NCBI RefSeq assembly: GCF_000426245.1
Contig: NZ_AUEZ01000001.1
Coordinates: 268,344 to 332,343 of the forward strand
DNA from: Bradyrhizobium sp. Ai1a-2
Lineage (GTDB): Bacteria; Pseudomonadota; Alphaproteobacteria; Rhizobiales; Xanthobacteraceae
Length of the DNA: 64,000 nucleotides
Reading direction: 5' to 3'
The stretch's first letter is position 1. Each line of letters opens with the position of its first letter. Under the pieces are notes generated by a model. It was not told the DNA's origin and searched no databases. It saw only the letters and a program-made list of their open reading frames with translations. Positions 42,492 to 51,309 of the stretch are shown piece by piece. A program made the position numbers and the translations under genes.

Positions 42492-42737
42492 TCAGCAGCA
42501 CCGGGTGGTTCCATTGCACCCGACACAAATTGCCTCACCACAGTAAGTCCTCCGATTGCAGCCGAGACAGCAATACTGAGGGTGAACACTCCGCGTCATT
42601 TTCCTAGTGCATTGTAGCACTTCGGTGTTAAAGAAACTCGCATTCAAAATAAGCACACACCGTTTGGCGGCGGCATTAGAATTATTTGGGCACAGAAGCA
42701 CGCAGGCAGTGACCACTGCAACAGTTAGCTTCACCAT
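42492..42737 (-). CDS. Small secreted cysteine-rich peptide
   Basis: An 81-residue protein. A short basic start (MVK) and hydrophobic core (LTVAVVTACVLLC) end in a likely signal-peptidase site near SNAAA. The mature part of about 57 residues contains ten cysteines, including CC pairs and CxxC spacing (QYCCLGCNRRTYC, ICVGC, RCC). GGGAG lies eight bases before ATG 42737. Base composition is more AT-rich than the chromosome around it. I know no matching family; possibilities include a disulfide-rich toxin, bacteriocin-like peptide or metal binder. Confidence 0.55.
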   Translation of the reverse strand: MVKLTVAVVTACVLLCPNNSNAAAKRCVLILNASFFNTEVLQCTRKMTRSVHPQYCCLGCNRRTYCGEAICVGCNGTTRCC

Positions 42738-42842
42738 TAGTTTTCTCCCACGCACGCAACTAGACATTCATACGTCGAGTGCTCCTGAGGCTCCAAGGCA
42801 AGGGACCGAGTCAGCCGGTCAACCTTGAAGTCTCCTCAGCCC

Positions 42843-44114
42843 CTATCCGGCGTCGTTTGCGCTGTGAGGTTCCTCGTTTGTATGCTTGAGCATTGCTTTG
42901 AGTTCTTCTTCGAGCGATCGCGGCGAAATTCCGAGTAGGCCAAATCCCGGCCGTCCGTCCGAAGCCGTGGTGTCGATCTGCATAAGCTCAACCTGATTGC
43001 GCGTGAGCGGCGGGCGCGGCAGGATCTCAGCGAACCCGGCGACGGCATCCCAGAAGGCAAAGGGTATTCGAACCAACACCGGCCGCACTCCTGCGGAACG
43101 CGCAACGGTTCGCAACAGCTCCTCATATGAGTAAATGCGCGGACCGGCCAATTCGTAGAGAGGATAAGGTCTTTGTGTTTGCCGCAGGATTTGTGCGATC
43201 GCCGCAGCGACGTCATCCACGTGCACCGGCTGAAGCCTCGTCCTGCCATCGCCGAATAGCGGATAAGCCGGCAAAGTCCGAAGCGGTTTAAGAATGGTCG
43301 ACAGAAAGGCGTCGCCCGCCGCGAAAATTACCCCCGGGCGAAGAATAACTGCGCCAGGGAATGCGGCTTGCACGGCCGCTTCTCCTTCGCCGCGACTGCG
43401 AATATAGGGCGAAGACGAGGCTGGGTCAGCGCCTATCCCTGATAGGTGCACAAACCGTTTGGTCCCGGCCCGCCGCGCCACTCTGGCGATTCTGGCCGCG
43501 GCTTCGACGTGCACCGAATGAAATGTGTCACCTCCATGCTCGACGTATAGGCTGATCGCGTTGACGACGCCGTCGGCACCCTCGACGGCAGCCTCTACGG
43601 AGCGCTCGTCATGTGCATCGGCGACGATCTGTTCCACGTTGTCGCCCTCGGCCCGCGCAGAATGCCGTGAGGCTATGCGCACCCTAGCGTTGGAGTCGCT
43701 CAAATTGCGCACGACGCGACGACCAACAAAACCAGTCCCCCCAAACACGGTCACGCGGTTCATTCCCCCGTCCATCCCACGATCCTGTGCGACGTTCTTT
43801 GTTGTCCCGCCGAGCGCCACGCGCACAGCCTCAGCGGCCTCTGCCGGTGAACTGCCTTTGTTGAGATGATGTGAGATCACATCGAGCAAAACTTGTGCTG
43901 CAGGGCCGACCGTTTGCCACTCTTTCCGAGCTTGGTCGATCAGCGGCTGCGCTTCAGCATAGAGCGTTTGCCCCTGTTCAATGATCGGATGGGCCCTTAT
44001 GAGAAGGTCGATCAGGGCCTTGGTCGCCGGCAACGACTGCTCAATTTGTTCTAGTTGCGCATCGCTGAGACCAGAAACGTGACCAATGACTTCATTGAGC
44101 AAGTGTTTCAGCAT
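42843..44114 (-). CDS. NAD(P)-binding epimerase/NmrA-type protein with helical N-terminal extension
   Basis: A 423-residue protein. About 115 helical residues at the start (LIDLLIRAHPIIEQGQTLY) precede an SDR-type Rossmann domain opening VTVFGGTGFVGRRVVRNL. Later parts FVHLSGIGADPASSSPYIRS and PVHVDDVAAAIAQIL match the complex-I NDUFA9/NmrA-like group. ATG 44114 has AAGG upstream. The extension is unusual, since relatives begin at the Rossmann strand (an internal Met is available there). Catalytic role is unclear. Confidence 0.82.
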   Translation of the reverse strand: MLKHLLNEVIGHVSGLSDAQLEQIEQSLPATKALIDLLIRAHPIIEQGQTLYAEAQPLIDQARKEWQTVGPAAQVLLDVISHHLNKGSSPAEAAEAVRVALGGTTKNVAQDRGMDGGMNRVTVFGGTGFVGRRVVRNLSDSNARVRIASRHSARAEGDNVEQIVADAHDERSVEAAVEGADGVVNAISLYVEHGGDTFHSVHVEAAARIARVARRAGTKRFVHLSGIGADPASSSPYIRSRGEGEAAVQAAFPGAVILRPGVIFAAGDAFLSTILKPLRTLPAYPLFGDGRTRLQPVHVDDVAAAIAQILRQTQRPYPLYELAGPRIYSYEELLRTVARSAGVRPVLVRIPFAFWDAVAGFAEILPRPPLTRNQVELMQIDTTASDGRPGFGLLGISPRSLEEELKAMLKHTNEEPHSANDAG

Positions 44115-44714
44115 AGAGCAACCTTGTTGATAGCGGTGCACTGACTCTGGGCCACCAACCCGAAATGGGGCATGTGCACTCTCCGGACTCCAAGGTGTTC
44201 AAAGGTCCGTTGTCGTGACGCCCAAGAGCTTTTAGCGCGCCCATGTTGTCACAGAGCGTGCGAGCGGAACAATTAGAGCACGGCCCATTGACGTCACCGT
44301 GTGGGAAAATTGTCCCTTGTGACTCGGCACGTCCATCCTAACCCCGAGTCAATCAAAAAAAATGATCCTTCAGGAGCCTCCAGATTTCGCAACGGGTGTA
44401 TCGAGCGGCAAGGCGCGCTCTCGGAGCGACGCATAGATGGGCGGATCTCGTTGCAAGTGTCGGCACCAGCATTGCCATCGCGCACGCGCACAACATCGGC
44501 AGCAGCATTGAGACGCTCCCGGTCATTTCCGGAGCGAGCACGATGCACAAGAACGAGCAAAAACCGGACACTGCCAGCCGTGAATCCGTGCAATCAGCAC
44601 GTCGCGCAGGCGGTCCGCCTGCGCGAGACAGAGTCGGAAGATCGCTCCGAAAAGTCCCGCGCGCCGGCGACGACCGCAAGCAGCGCGAACGCCAACAGAC
44701 TTCCTCGCCGTTCG
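44115..44714. other. 600-bp region without a supported gene
   Basis: Several frames are open by chance in GC-rich DNA, but none has a ribosome site, a family resemblance or a sensible hydrophobic pattern. It separates two minus-strand genes and presumably contains the promoter of the NmrA-like gene. Confidence 0.5.
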
Positions 44715-46514
44715 TCATTTGCTTCCGGTTTCGCCCTCAATGCCGAGGATCGAGATCTTCGCTCTCCTGATTTCGGCAGGAAAGGCGGGAGCTACGTAGC
44801 CGGTCGCCACGGCGACTTTCTGCGCGCCGTTCACCGAATACGTGATCACCCCGCCGCCGATCGCGCCGCCAATCTTCTGGCCCCACAGCTTCTGGCCGGT
44901 CGCCGCGTCAACTGCATAGAAATTGCCGCCCATGTCGCCAAAAAACACAAGGCCCCCGGCGGTCGGCGTCACGCCGCTCACGATCGGATAATTTGACTTC
45001 AGCCTCCACTTCCACACCCCTGTGTCGGCGTCGGTGGCGTAAAGCCATCCCGCCCAGTAGCCGTCGGGGCGCGAGAACTTTCCGAACTCGTTGAACGGAT
45101 TGTAGGACTTCTCTCCCGTCCATGGCTCCGCGAGCGCGGCAGCCGCAATTTTTTCCCTGGTCGTCAGCCTTACCGTCGTGCAGAAGTCGACGTCGGCGGT
45201 GAAGATGAAATTGGTCAGCGGGTCGTAGCCCGGGCTGTTCCATTCCTGCCCTCCCCCGGAGCCTGGACAAAAATGGACGTCTTTGTCGACCGCGAACGGC
45301 TCTTGCGCATTCTCGATTCTCGTCACCGGCATCCGGTACAACAGCTTGTTGTCGGCAAGATCAAAGCCGTAAAGGTGTCCGTCCTTCGGCGACACCGCCA
45401 TGAGCCTCTTGCCACCCCTCGTCTTGATCAAAATCGGCGGGTTGGAGACGTCCCAGTCGTGCCAATCCCTGGGCGTAACTTGGAAATGGTTCTTGTAAGC
45501 GCCGGTCTTGGCGTCGAGGACAACGACCGAGCCGGTGAAGAGATTGTCCCCCTGGCGGACGCTGTTGTCGAAGTCGGGCGCGGGGTTGCCAACCGGCACA
45601 TACAAGAGCCCGGTAGCTGGATCCAAGGTCGTCGAAGTCCAGGTTCCGCCACCGCTGATCGGAACGCCAGGCACGTCGTTTTTCCAAGTCGAAGTGTTGA
45701 GCGGCGAGGCGCCCTCAGGCCCGCGAACCGTGTCGCCCTCGGTCTTGGGCACGAGGAAGAATTGCCACACAATCTTGCCGGTCTTGGCGTCGAGCGCATA
45801 CATATGCCCTTTGGCGCCCTTGAAGTCTCCGCCGGCGTTGCCAATGAAGACGAGGCCCTGCCAAGCGATCGGTGCCGCAGGCACGCTTTCGGCCTTTTTA
45901 ATGTCTCCTATCGTCGTCTCCCAGAGCCGCTTGCCCGTTTTGAAGTCATAGGCCAGCACGCGCCCGTCGTCTGTCCCACGGAACAACCTCCCGTCGAGGT
46001 AGGCCGCGCCCCGATTGGTCGGAATAATGTAGGCCGGATATTCCTCGTGCGTGCGCCAGTTCTCGGCGCAGGTCGCGGGGTCGATCGAGAAAATATCGAA
46101 TTCGGTGGTACCGATGAGCGCGCCCTCCACCATGATCAGGCCGGTTTCGAAGCTCGTTATTCGCCAGGTGTTATAGGTACATAAGACCTTGAGCTCGGCG
46201 ACGCTCTTTGTGTTGATCTGGCTGAGGTCGGAGAAGCGCTCGGAAGTCAGCGTTTTGTTGTAGCTCGGCCAGTCCGCGGCGGCAGGCGAGGAAGGGGCCG
46301 CAGGCGCGGGCGCAGCAGCGCCCTTGTAATTTGAGTTCGTTTCCGTGGCGATGACACCCGCAGGCGCAAATAGCGTGAGAATTGCGCCGCGCAACTCGGC
46401 GGCACGCGCCTCGAGTCCTTCCTCGTCCGCACGCAAGGGAGTGACCCCTCCGCCCAGGACGCCAGCGGTTAGCGCAAAGACCAAGATACCAGCTAGTCCG
46501 AGTCTGTGATTCAT
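44715..46514 (-). CDS. PQQ-dependent alcohol dehydrogenase (methanol/ethanol family)
   Basis: A 599-residue periplasmic quinoprotein. Signal peptide LGLAGILVFALTAGVLGGG is followed by an eight-bladed propeller with repeated ALDAKTGKIVW-type tryptophan-docking motifs. The metal/catalytic segments are VPVGNPAPDFD and TPRDWHDWDVSNPP. The residue two after the catalytic aspartate is Ser, not Asp, which argues for calcium rather than a lanthanide. No vicinal disulfide pair and no fused cytochrome c are seen, so an external electron acceptor is needed. ATG 46514 follows AAGGAGA. Confidence 0.88.
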   Translation of the reverse strand: MNHRLGLAGILVFALTAGVLGGGVTPLRADEEGLEARAAELRGAILTLFAPAGVIATETNSNYKGAAAPAPAAPSSPAAADWPSYNKTLTSERFSDLSQINTKSVAELKVLCTYNTWRITSFETGLIMVEGALIGTTEFDIFSIDPATCAENWRTHEEYPAYIIPTNRGAAYLDGRLFRGTDDGRVLAYDFKTGKRLWETTIGDIKKAESVPAAPIAWQGLVFIGNAGGDFKGAKGHMYALDAKTGKIVWQFFLVPKTEGDTVRGPEGASPLNTSTWKNDVPGVPISGGGTWTSTTLDPATGLLYVPVGNPAPDFDNSVRQGDNLFTGSVVVLDAKTGAYKNHFQVTPRDWHDWDVSNPPILIKTRGGKRLMAVSPKDGHLYGFDLADNKLLYRMPVTRIENAQEPFAVDKDVHFCPGSGGGQEWNSPGYDPLTNFIFTADVDFCTTVRLTTREKIAAAALAEPWTGEKSYNPFNEFGKFSRPDGYWAGWLYATDADTGVWKWRLKSNYPIVSGVTPTAGGLVFFGDMGGNFYAVDAATGQKLWGQKIGGAIGGGVITYSVNGAQKVAVATGYVAPAFPAEIRRAKISILGIEGETGSK

Positions 46515-46736
46515 CTCTGTCTCCTTTTGCCTTTCGGTTTGCCTCACATCCGCCCCTCCCCCCGGGCAGAGACCATGTCAGCGGCCAGCATCGCCAGACT
46601 TTGAGTTCTCCCTTCGCTTCAACTGACAGTCCGCTTGTCGCGTCGCAGCCGACTCGGCGCCTCTATAGGGCGCATCTTCTCCCGTCGTCACCGTGCCCTG
46701 AAACGCGTTCAGCGAAAGCAAGATGTCCAATGTCAG

Positions 46737-47336
46737 CTACCTCCCTGCTGCCCGACTCAAAATTGCTGTCATCAGTTGGGCCGGCGTTTGATTGGAGACA
46801 AAAGCCTGCCTCCTGAGCTCGCGAAAGACGTCGGGGGGAAGAGCGACGTTAGCGATGATCAGCGTTCCTGCTGGCATCCTGTTCGCTGCGATCTGCCGTT
46901 CCACGACATTGTCGAACTGTCGCATACGGTCCCATTTTTCGGCTCCGGCAAGTCCCCCCTTGCGGGCCACGACGCGACAATAGGCGGCGATCAGGACGTT
47001 CTGCACGTCGGGCCACGAGATATTGGGATCGGTGATTTGCAAACTGTTGATCGCCTCGTTGATCTCGTTGGCGAGATCGACGCGATTGTCGGTGGTGAAG
47101 AGCCCGCCGCCTGTAGCGTCGCCGATGAGATTGGGAACGGAGATCGAACCGATTTCCGGACATTCGAGAGTGTCAGCGCTGTAGCTTTGCCCGGCCGAGC
47201 AGGAAAGGAGCAAAGAGAGCGCGAACACGAATCCGATGCGTTGTCGGCCGCGCTCGCATAAAGTCACGATGAGAGAACGCAAATGTGCAAATTTCCGGAT
47301 GCGAGAGCGCTTGAGAATTCCGAATGACATGGGCAT
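46737..47336 (-). CDS. Secreted protein of unknown function
   Basis: A 199-residue frame with a hydrophobic export segment (GFVFALSLLLSC) about 35 residues in, so the true start may be internal; LLLSC could be a lipobox. The mature part (ECPEIGSISVPNLIGDATGG...) contains two cysteines and a helical C-terminal half. No family is recognised. It lies upstream of the PQQ dehydrogenase on the same strand, 222 bp away, and may be functionally linked. Confidence 0.65.
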   Translation of the reverse strand: MPMSFGILKRSRIRKFAHLRSLIVTLCERGRQRIGFVFALSLLLSCSAGQSYSADTLECPEIGSISVPNLIGDATGGGLFTTDNRVDLANEINEAINSLQITDPNISWPDVQNVLIAAYCRVVARKGGLAGAEKWDRMRQFDNVVERQIAANRMPAGTLIIANVALPPDVFRELRRQAFVSNQTPAQLMTAILSRAAGR

Positions 47337-47392
47337 GGCTGCTCTCGTTGTCGTTTACTTCTGGCTGCACCGTGCGTTCGTGCGCGGTTCTT

Positions 47393-47497
47393 TTATGCGA
47401 AGCGATGTAGGCCGACGTTTACCATCACGACGCCCGGGATCAGGAAAAAGAGCCAATGGCGTCGAACCGCGGATCTGAAACTGGCGCCCAAAGTCAT
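47393..47497 (-). CDS. Possible 34-aa membrane peptide (weak)
   Basis: A short frame encodes a basic start (MTLGASFRSAVRRHW) and one membrane-like helix (LFFLIPGVVMVNVGLHRF). There is no strong ribosome site. It may be a small membrane protein or the tail of a decayed gene between the sulfatase and the secreted-protein gene. Confidence 0.25.
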   Translation of the reverse strand: MTLGASFRSAVRRHWLFFLIPGVVMVNVGLHRFA

Positions 47498-47571
47498 CCA
47501 TGCTTGCCGTCTTCATGTCCGCCTCCCAATCCTCCGCTCGACGCACAACACCCGCCCAACGGTTGACAAAG

Positions 47572-49170
47572 CTAGTTGGTCGACGGCGGCAGCCTCAATT
47601 TCTCCATGGCCTGCTCGACCGAAAAGCTGCCGGGCCGCTGGCGTGGCGGGAATTCCCGGAAGCTCGCGATGTGTTGCCCCACGATCGCCTGCGCTGGCAC
47701 CAGCAGGAAAGCGTGTTCGATGAACCAGCGCACGTAGTCGCCGGACTCGTGCTGCGCCCGCTCGAACGGATCGGAGCGAATGTTGAATATCCTGCGCAGG
47801 CGCAGTGGTGTCATCGGCTCGGCCCAGACATTGAGGCCCTCCGCACGCTGTTCCATGAACACCGCCTTCCAATTGCCGTAGCGCAGGCCGTTGAGATTGC
47901 CGTCGTCGGTCCAGTAGTAGAACTCGCGGCGCTTGTTCGGACCCTTCCGGGCGAGCAGGTCGCGCTGATCGTAGCCGTCGAGGTGAACCCTGAAGTTCTT
48001 GCCTGCCGCGTCATAGCCCTGCAACAGCTTGTTCTTGATGTCGGGCTCGCCGGCAGCTGCGACCAGCGTCGTAGCCCAATCCTCGGCGGAGAAAAGATCG
48101 TTGATTTCGCTGCGCGGAGGGACGAGTCCGGGCCAACGCACCATCGCAGGCACGCGATAGCCGCCCTCCCAATTCGTGTTCTTCTCACCCCGGAAGGGGG
48201 TTGTGCCGCCGTCGGGCCAAGTGAACGTTTCGGCGCCGTTGTCGGTCGTGTAGATCACGATGGTGTCGTTGGCGACGCCAAGGTCGTCGAGCGTCTTCAA
48301 CAACTGTCCGACGTGCCCGTCATGCTCGACCATGCCATCCGGATATAGGCCAAGTCCCGTCTTGCCCTGCGACTCTGGCTTGAGCCGTGTCCATATGTGC
48401 ATGCGAGTGGGATTGAACCAGACAAAGAACGGCTTCTTGTCGCGATTGGCGCCCTCAATGAAATCTGTGCTGGCTTTGGCGAGCTCCTCGTCGATCGTCT
48501 CCATGCGTTTCTTTGTAAGCGGCCCGGTGTCCTCGCACTTCTGTTTGCCCCAGGGGCCGAAGCGGGGATCGTCGCCCGGCGTATCGGTCGCGGTTGCTAC
48601 GCACTTGAGCACGCCGCGCGGGCCGAATTGCGCCAGGAAGCTCGGGCTTTTCGGATAGTCGGGGTTTTCAGGTTCTTCTTCCGCGTTCAAGTGATAGAGG
48701 TTGCCAAAAAACACGTCAAAGCCGTGCACGGTCGGGAGGAATTCGTTGCGGTCACCGAGATGATTCTTGCCGAACTGTCCCGTCACATATCCCTGCGGCT
48801 TCAGCAGTTCGGCAATAGTCGGGTCCTTGTCCGACAGTCCCTCCTTCGCTGCCGGCAGACCGACCTTCAAAAGACCCGTGCGCAGCGGCGACTGGCCGGT
48901 GACGAATGCGGCACGGCCTGCGGTGCAGGATTGCTGACCATAATAGTCAGTGAATATCGCGCCCTCGTTGGCGATGCGATCGATGTTTGGCGTACGATAG
49001 CCCATCTGGCCGCGGTTGTAGGCGCTGATGTTCCAGTACCCGATGTCGTCGCCCATGATGGCGAGGATATTGGGCTTCTGCGGCTGCTGCGCAGAGGCTG
49101 GTCCGAGGATTGCCGTTGCTGTCGCGAGAGACACGAACAGTCTGCGCAGCATGCGTTTCAGATTGTTCAT
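47572..49170 (-). CDS. Arylsulfatase (exported)
   Basis: A 532-residue sulfatase with a signal peptide (LFVSLATATAILGPASAQ). The N-terminal metal strand is ILAIMGDDIG. The formylglycine motif is SCTAGR, where the cysteine is followed by Ala-containing CxAxR instead of the usual CxPxR. Further marks are TGQFGKNHLGD, FFVWFNPTRMH and IVIYTTDNGAE. It should hydrolyse sulfate esters in the periplasm after cysteine maturation. It is about 45% alike by eye to the sulfatase upstream; the two are probably an old duplication. Confidence 0.9.
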   Translation of the reverse strand: MNNLKRMLRRLFVSLATATAILGPASAQQPQKPNILAIMGDDIGYWNISAYNRGQMGYRTPNIDRIANEGAIFTDYYGQQSCTAGRAAFVTGQSPLRTGLLKVGLPAAKEGLSDKDPTIAELLKPQGYVTGQFGKNHLGDRNEFLPTVHGFDVFFGNLYHLNAEEEPENPDYPKSPSFLAQFGPRGVLKCVATATDTPGDDPRFGPWGKQKCEDTGPLTKKRMETIDEELAKASTDFIEGANRDKKPFFVWFNPTRMHIWTRLKPESQGKTGLGLYPDGMVEHDGHVGQLLKTLDDLGVANDTIVIYTTDNGAETFTWPDGGTTPFRGEKNTNWEGGYRVPAMVRWPGLVPPRSEINDLFSAEDWATTLVAAAGEPDIKNKLLQGYDAAGKNFRVHLDGYDQRDLLARKGPNKRREFYYWTDDGNLNGLRYGNWKAVFMEQRAEGLNVWAEPMTPLRLRRIFNIRSDPFERAQHESGDYVRWFIEHAFLLVPAQAIVGQHIASFREFPPRQRPGSFSVEQAMEKLRLPPSTN

Positions 49171-49478
49171 GATCGGTCCTCACAAACCAGTCTCGACGTG
49201 TCGGCCTCGCCGATCGCGGGCTCTACCTGAACCGCAGGTCCAATAGAGCTTGGGATCATTCGCGCTCTCTCAGAAGCAAACGAGCAAGCACAGGCCAGCC
49301 AGTTCGATTCTTATGGTCATGAGCAACTCCTTTCTTTTCTTTCGCTGCCCAAGTGCATGAGTCAGATTGGTCGTCTCTCGAAGAGATCACAGGGCAAGCG
49401 TATGTATTGCCTGACCTGTCGGAGAGCGGACGCCCCGTGAGGCGCCCGCTTGGTCACGTCCGTGTTCATCGTGATGGG
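49171..49478. other. Gap between the two sulfatase genes
   Basis: About 308 bp. A 16-codon frame at 49270-49320 on the minus strand starts ATG after an excellent AAAGGAG and encodes a hydrophobic MTIRIELAGLCLLVCF; it may be a leader peptide or a truncated signal sequence. An imperfect GC-rich hairpin lies near 49426-49449 beyond the upstream sulfatase stop. Confidence 0.4.
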
Positions 49479-51212
49479 TTAGTCAGACGGATGGCTCTCG
49501 TGCATCTTCCTGACCTCCTGCAAGACCTGACCCAGGTTGTAGGTTTCAGCCGACTGCATCGGCGGATACGTCACGTAGGACTCCAGCTCCTTCAGCCACA
49601 ACAGCTGGCCGAGAGGCATTATCATCCCTCCGTCGTACATAAAGGCGGTGCTCGGGGCGGCCAGTGATCCGCCGAAGTACAGCAGCGACTTCGTGTCCTC
49701 GGGGGAAACGTTCTGCTCGAACGGATCACGCTTGATGTTCTGGATCAGGGGGAAGTGCCAGTCAGTCAGCGGCTCGAGCCAGCCGGCAGCCCCGGCTTTC
49801 GCTATCTTGTAATACATCTTCCAGTTGTTGAAGCGGACCGCCGACGGTGTCGATCCCGAGTAGTAGAAAAAGTAGTTGCGCGCCGATTTCTCCGACTTGC
49901 CGGAGAGATAGTCGATCTGGTTGACGCCATCGAGCGTGGTCTTGACGATGCCGGGGTACTGGCCGGCCTCGATCTGCTTCTTCAGTCCGTCACCTTTCGG
50001 GCCGCCGGCGATCTCGACAAACGTTGGCAGCCAGTCGAGGGACGCGAACAGGTCTTTCTTGACCGTGCCAGGCTTGATGATGCCGGGCCAGCGGATCACC
50101 GCCGGGGCGCGGAAGCCGCCCTCCCAGGCTTCGCCTTTCTGGCCTTTGAAGGGCGTGATGCCACCATCGGGGAAGGTCATCGTCTCGGCGCCGTTGTCGG
50201 TGGTGAACACGACAATGGTGTTGTTAGCCTGCCCCATGTCGTCGATCTTTTTGAGCACGTAGCCGATGTTGTCGTCCATCTGCTTCATGCCGGCTTCGTT
50301 GATGCCCCAGTCCTTGCCGCCCACCACGCCCAGCATGGCCAAATACTTGTCCGACAATACGGTCGTGACGTGCATGCGCGCCGGATTGTACCAGACGAAG
50401 AATGGCTTGTTGGTCTTGCGGGGATCGTTGCGGTCGAGGAAGTCGATGACCTTGGCGGAGATTTCCTCATCCACCGTCTTCGAGCGATCGAGCGTCAGCG
50501 GCCCTTCGTCGCTGCATTTCTGGTTCTGCCCTGTGCCGTCGGAGGATTTGCACCAGATGACCGGGCGCGGCGGGGTCACACAGACGGTCGTTTTCGGGTC
50601 CACCGCGCCGGGGACCTCGGGCAGGTCAGGCACCGGCGTGTTCTTGCAGGGCGGAGCAACTTCCTGGGTCGTCGGGTTCTTGTTGATGTCAGGGAAGCTG
50701 ACCGCCTGCATGGCGTCCAGGTGATAGAGATAGCCCCAGAATTCCTGGAAGCCGTGCGCCGTCGGCAAGGCCTCGGCATGGTCGCCCAGATGGTTCTTGC
50801 CGAACTCGCCGGTGGTGTAGCCGAGATCGAGCAGAAACTTGGCGATCGCCGGGGTGCCGGGCCGCAGGTAAGACGGGCTGCCCGGTAGCTGCGGCGGGAT
50901 CATGCCGGTACGCAGCGGATACATGCCAGTGAAGAAGGCATTGCGCCCGGCGGTGCAGCTCTGCATGGCGACGTAGTCCATGAACTTCGCGCCTTCCTGG
51001 CCGATGCGGTCGATGTTCGGCGTTTCGCCGACCATCAGTCCCTGATGATAAATGCTCGGCTGCATCCAGCCGATGTCGTCGCCCATGATGAAGAGAATGT
51101 TGGGTTTCTGCTGCTGCGCGGCCGCCGGCACGCTCGCCACCATGGCAGCGGCAAGCAGCCCGAGCAGTGCCCCGGCCGGCAGACTAAGCCAGAACTTTCG
51201 TTTCATCTTCAT
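49479..51212 (-). CDS. Arylsulfatase (exported), second copy
   Basis: A 577-residue sulfatase with a signal peptide (LLGLLAAAMVASVPAAAQ). It shares ILFIMGDDIGWM, the formylglycine motif SCTAGR, TGEFGKNHLGD, FFVWYNPARMH and IVVFTTDNGAE with its neighbour. A Cys/Pro-rich insertion (about 190-230) is longer than in the neighbour. I place the start at ATG 51212 because GGAGGAAG lies eight bases upstream; an in-frame ATG at 51227 would overlap that site. A 26-bp tandem duplication covers the region just upstream. Confidence 0.9.
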   Translation of the reverse strand: MKMKRKFWLSLPAGALLGLLAAAMVASVPAAAQQQKPNILFIMGDDIGWMQPSIYHQGLMVGETPNIDRIGQEGAKFMDYVAMQSCTAGRNAFFTGMYPLRTGMIPPQLPGSPSYLRPGTPAIAKFLLDLGYTTGEFGKNHLGDHAEALPTAHGFQEFWGYLYHLDAMQAVSFPDINKNPTTQEVAPPCKNTPVPDLPEVPGAVDPKTTVCVTPPRPVIWCKSSDGTGQNQKCSDEGPLTLDRSKTVDEEISAKVIDFLDRNDPRKTNKPFFVWYNPARMHVTTVLSDKYLAMLGVVGGKDWGINEAGMKQMDDNIGYVLKKIDDMGQANNTIVVFTTDNGAETMTFPDGGITPFKGQKGEAWEGGFRAPAVIRWPGIIKPGTVKKDLFASLDWLPTFVEIAGGPKGDGLKKQIEAGQYPGIVKTTLDGVNQIDYLSGKSEKSARNYFFYYSGSTPSAVRFNNWKMYYKIAKAGAAGWLEPLTDWHFPLIQNIKRDPFEQNVSPEDTKSLLYFGGSLAAPSTAFMYDGGMIMPLGQLLWLKELESYVTYPPMQSAETYNLGQVLQEVRKMHESHPSD

Positions 51213-51224
51213 CGCTGCTTCCTC

Positions 51225-51276
51225 CATTTTTCAGGAATGGTTAGTCGTGTCATTTTTCAGGAATGGTTAGTCGTGT
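51225..51276. repeat. 26-bp perfect tandem duplication in the sulfatase leader
   Basis: The unit at 51225-51250 is repeated exactly at 51251-51276. It begins CATTTTTCAGG and ends TTAGTCGTGT. It lies directly upstream of the ribosome site of the second sulfatase and could change expression or simply reflect slippage. Confidence 0.9.
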
Positions 51277-51309
51277 CGAAGCTCTCCTGGGTAATGCGGC
51301 GAAATCCGA

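Noticed and set aside
44301..44996. 231-codon plus-strand frame
   Set aside because: Its second half is antisense to the PQQ dehydrogenase and its first half has no ribosome site, signal or resemblance.
45273..46184. 303-codon plus-strand frame
   Set aside because: Fully antisense to the PQQ dehydrogenase; no conserved motif.
49755..50888. 377-codon plus-strand frame
   Set aside because: Fully antisense to the second arylsulfatase; Arg/Val/Asp-rich composition typical of a shadow frame.
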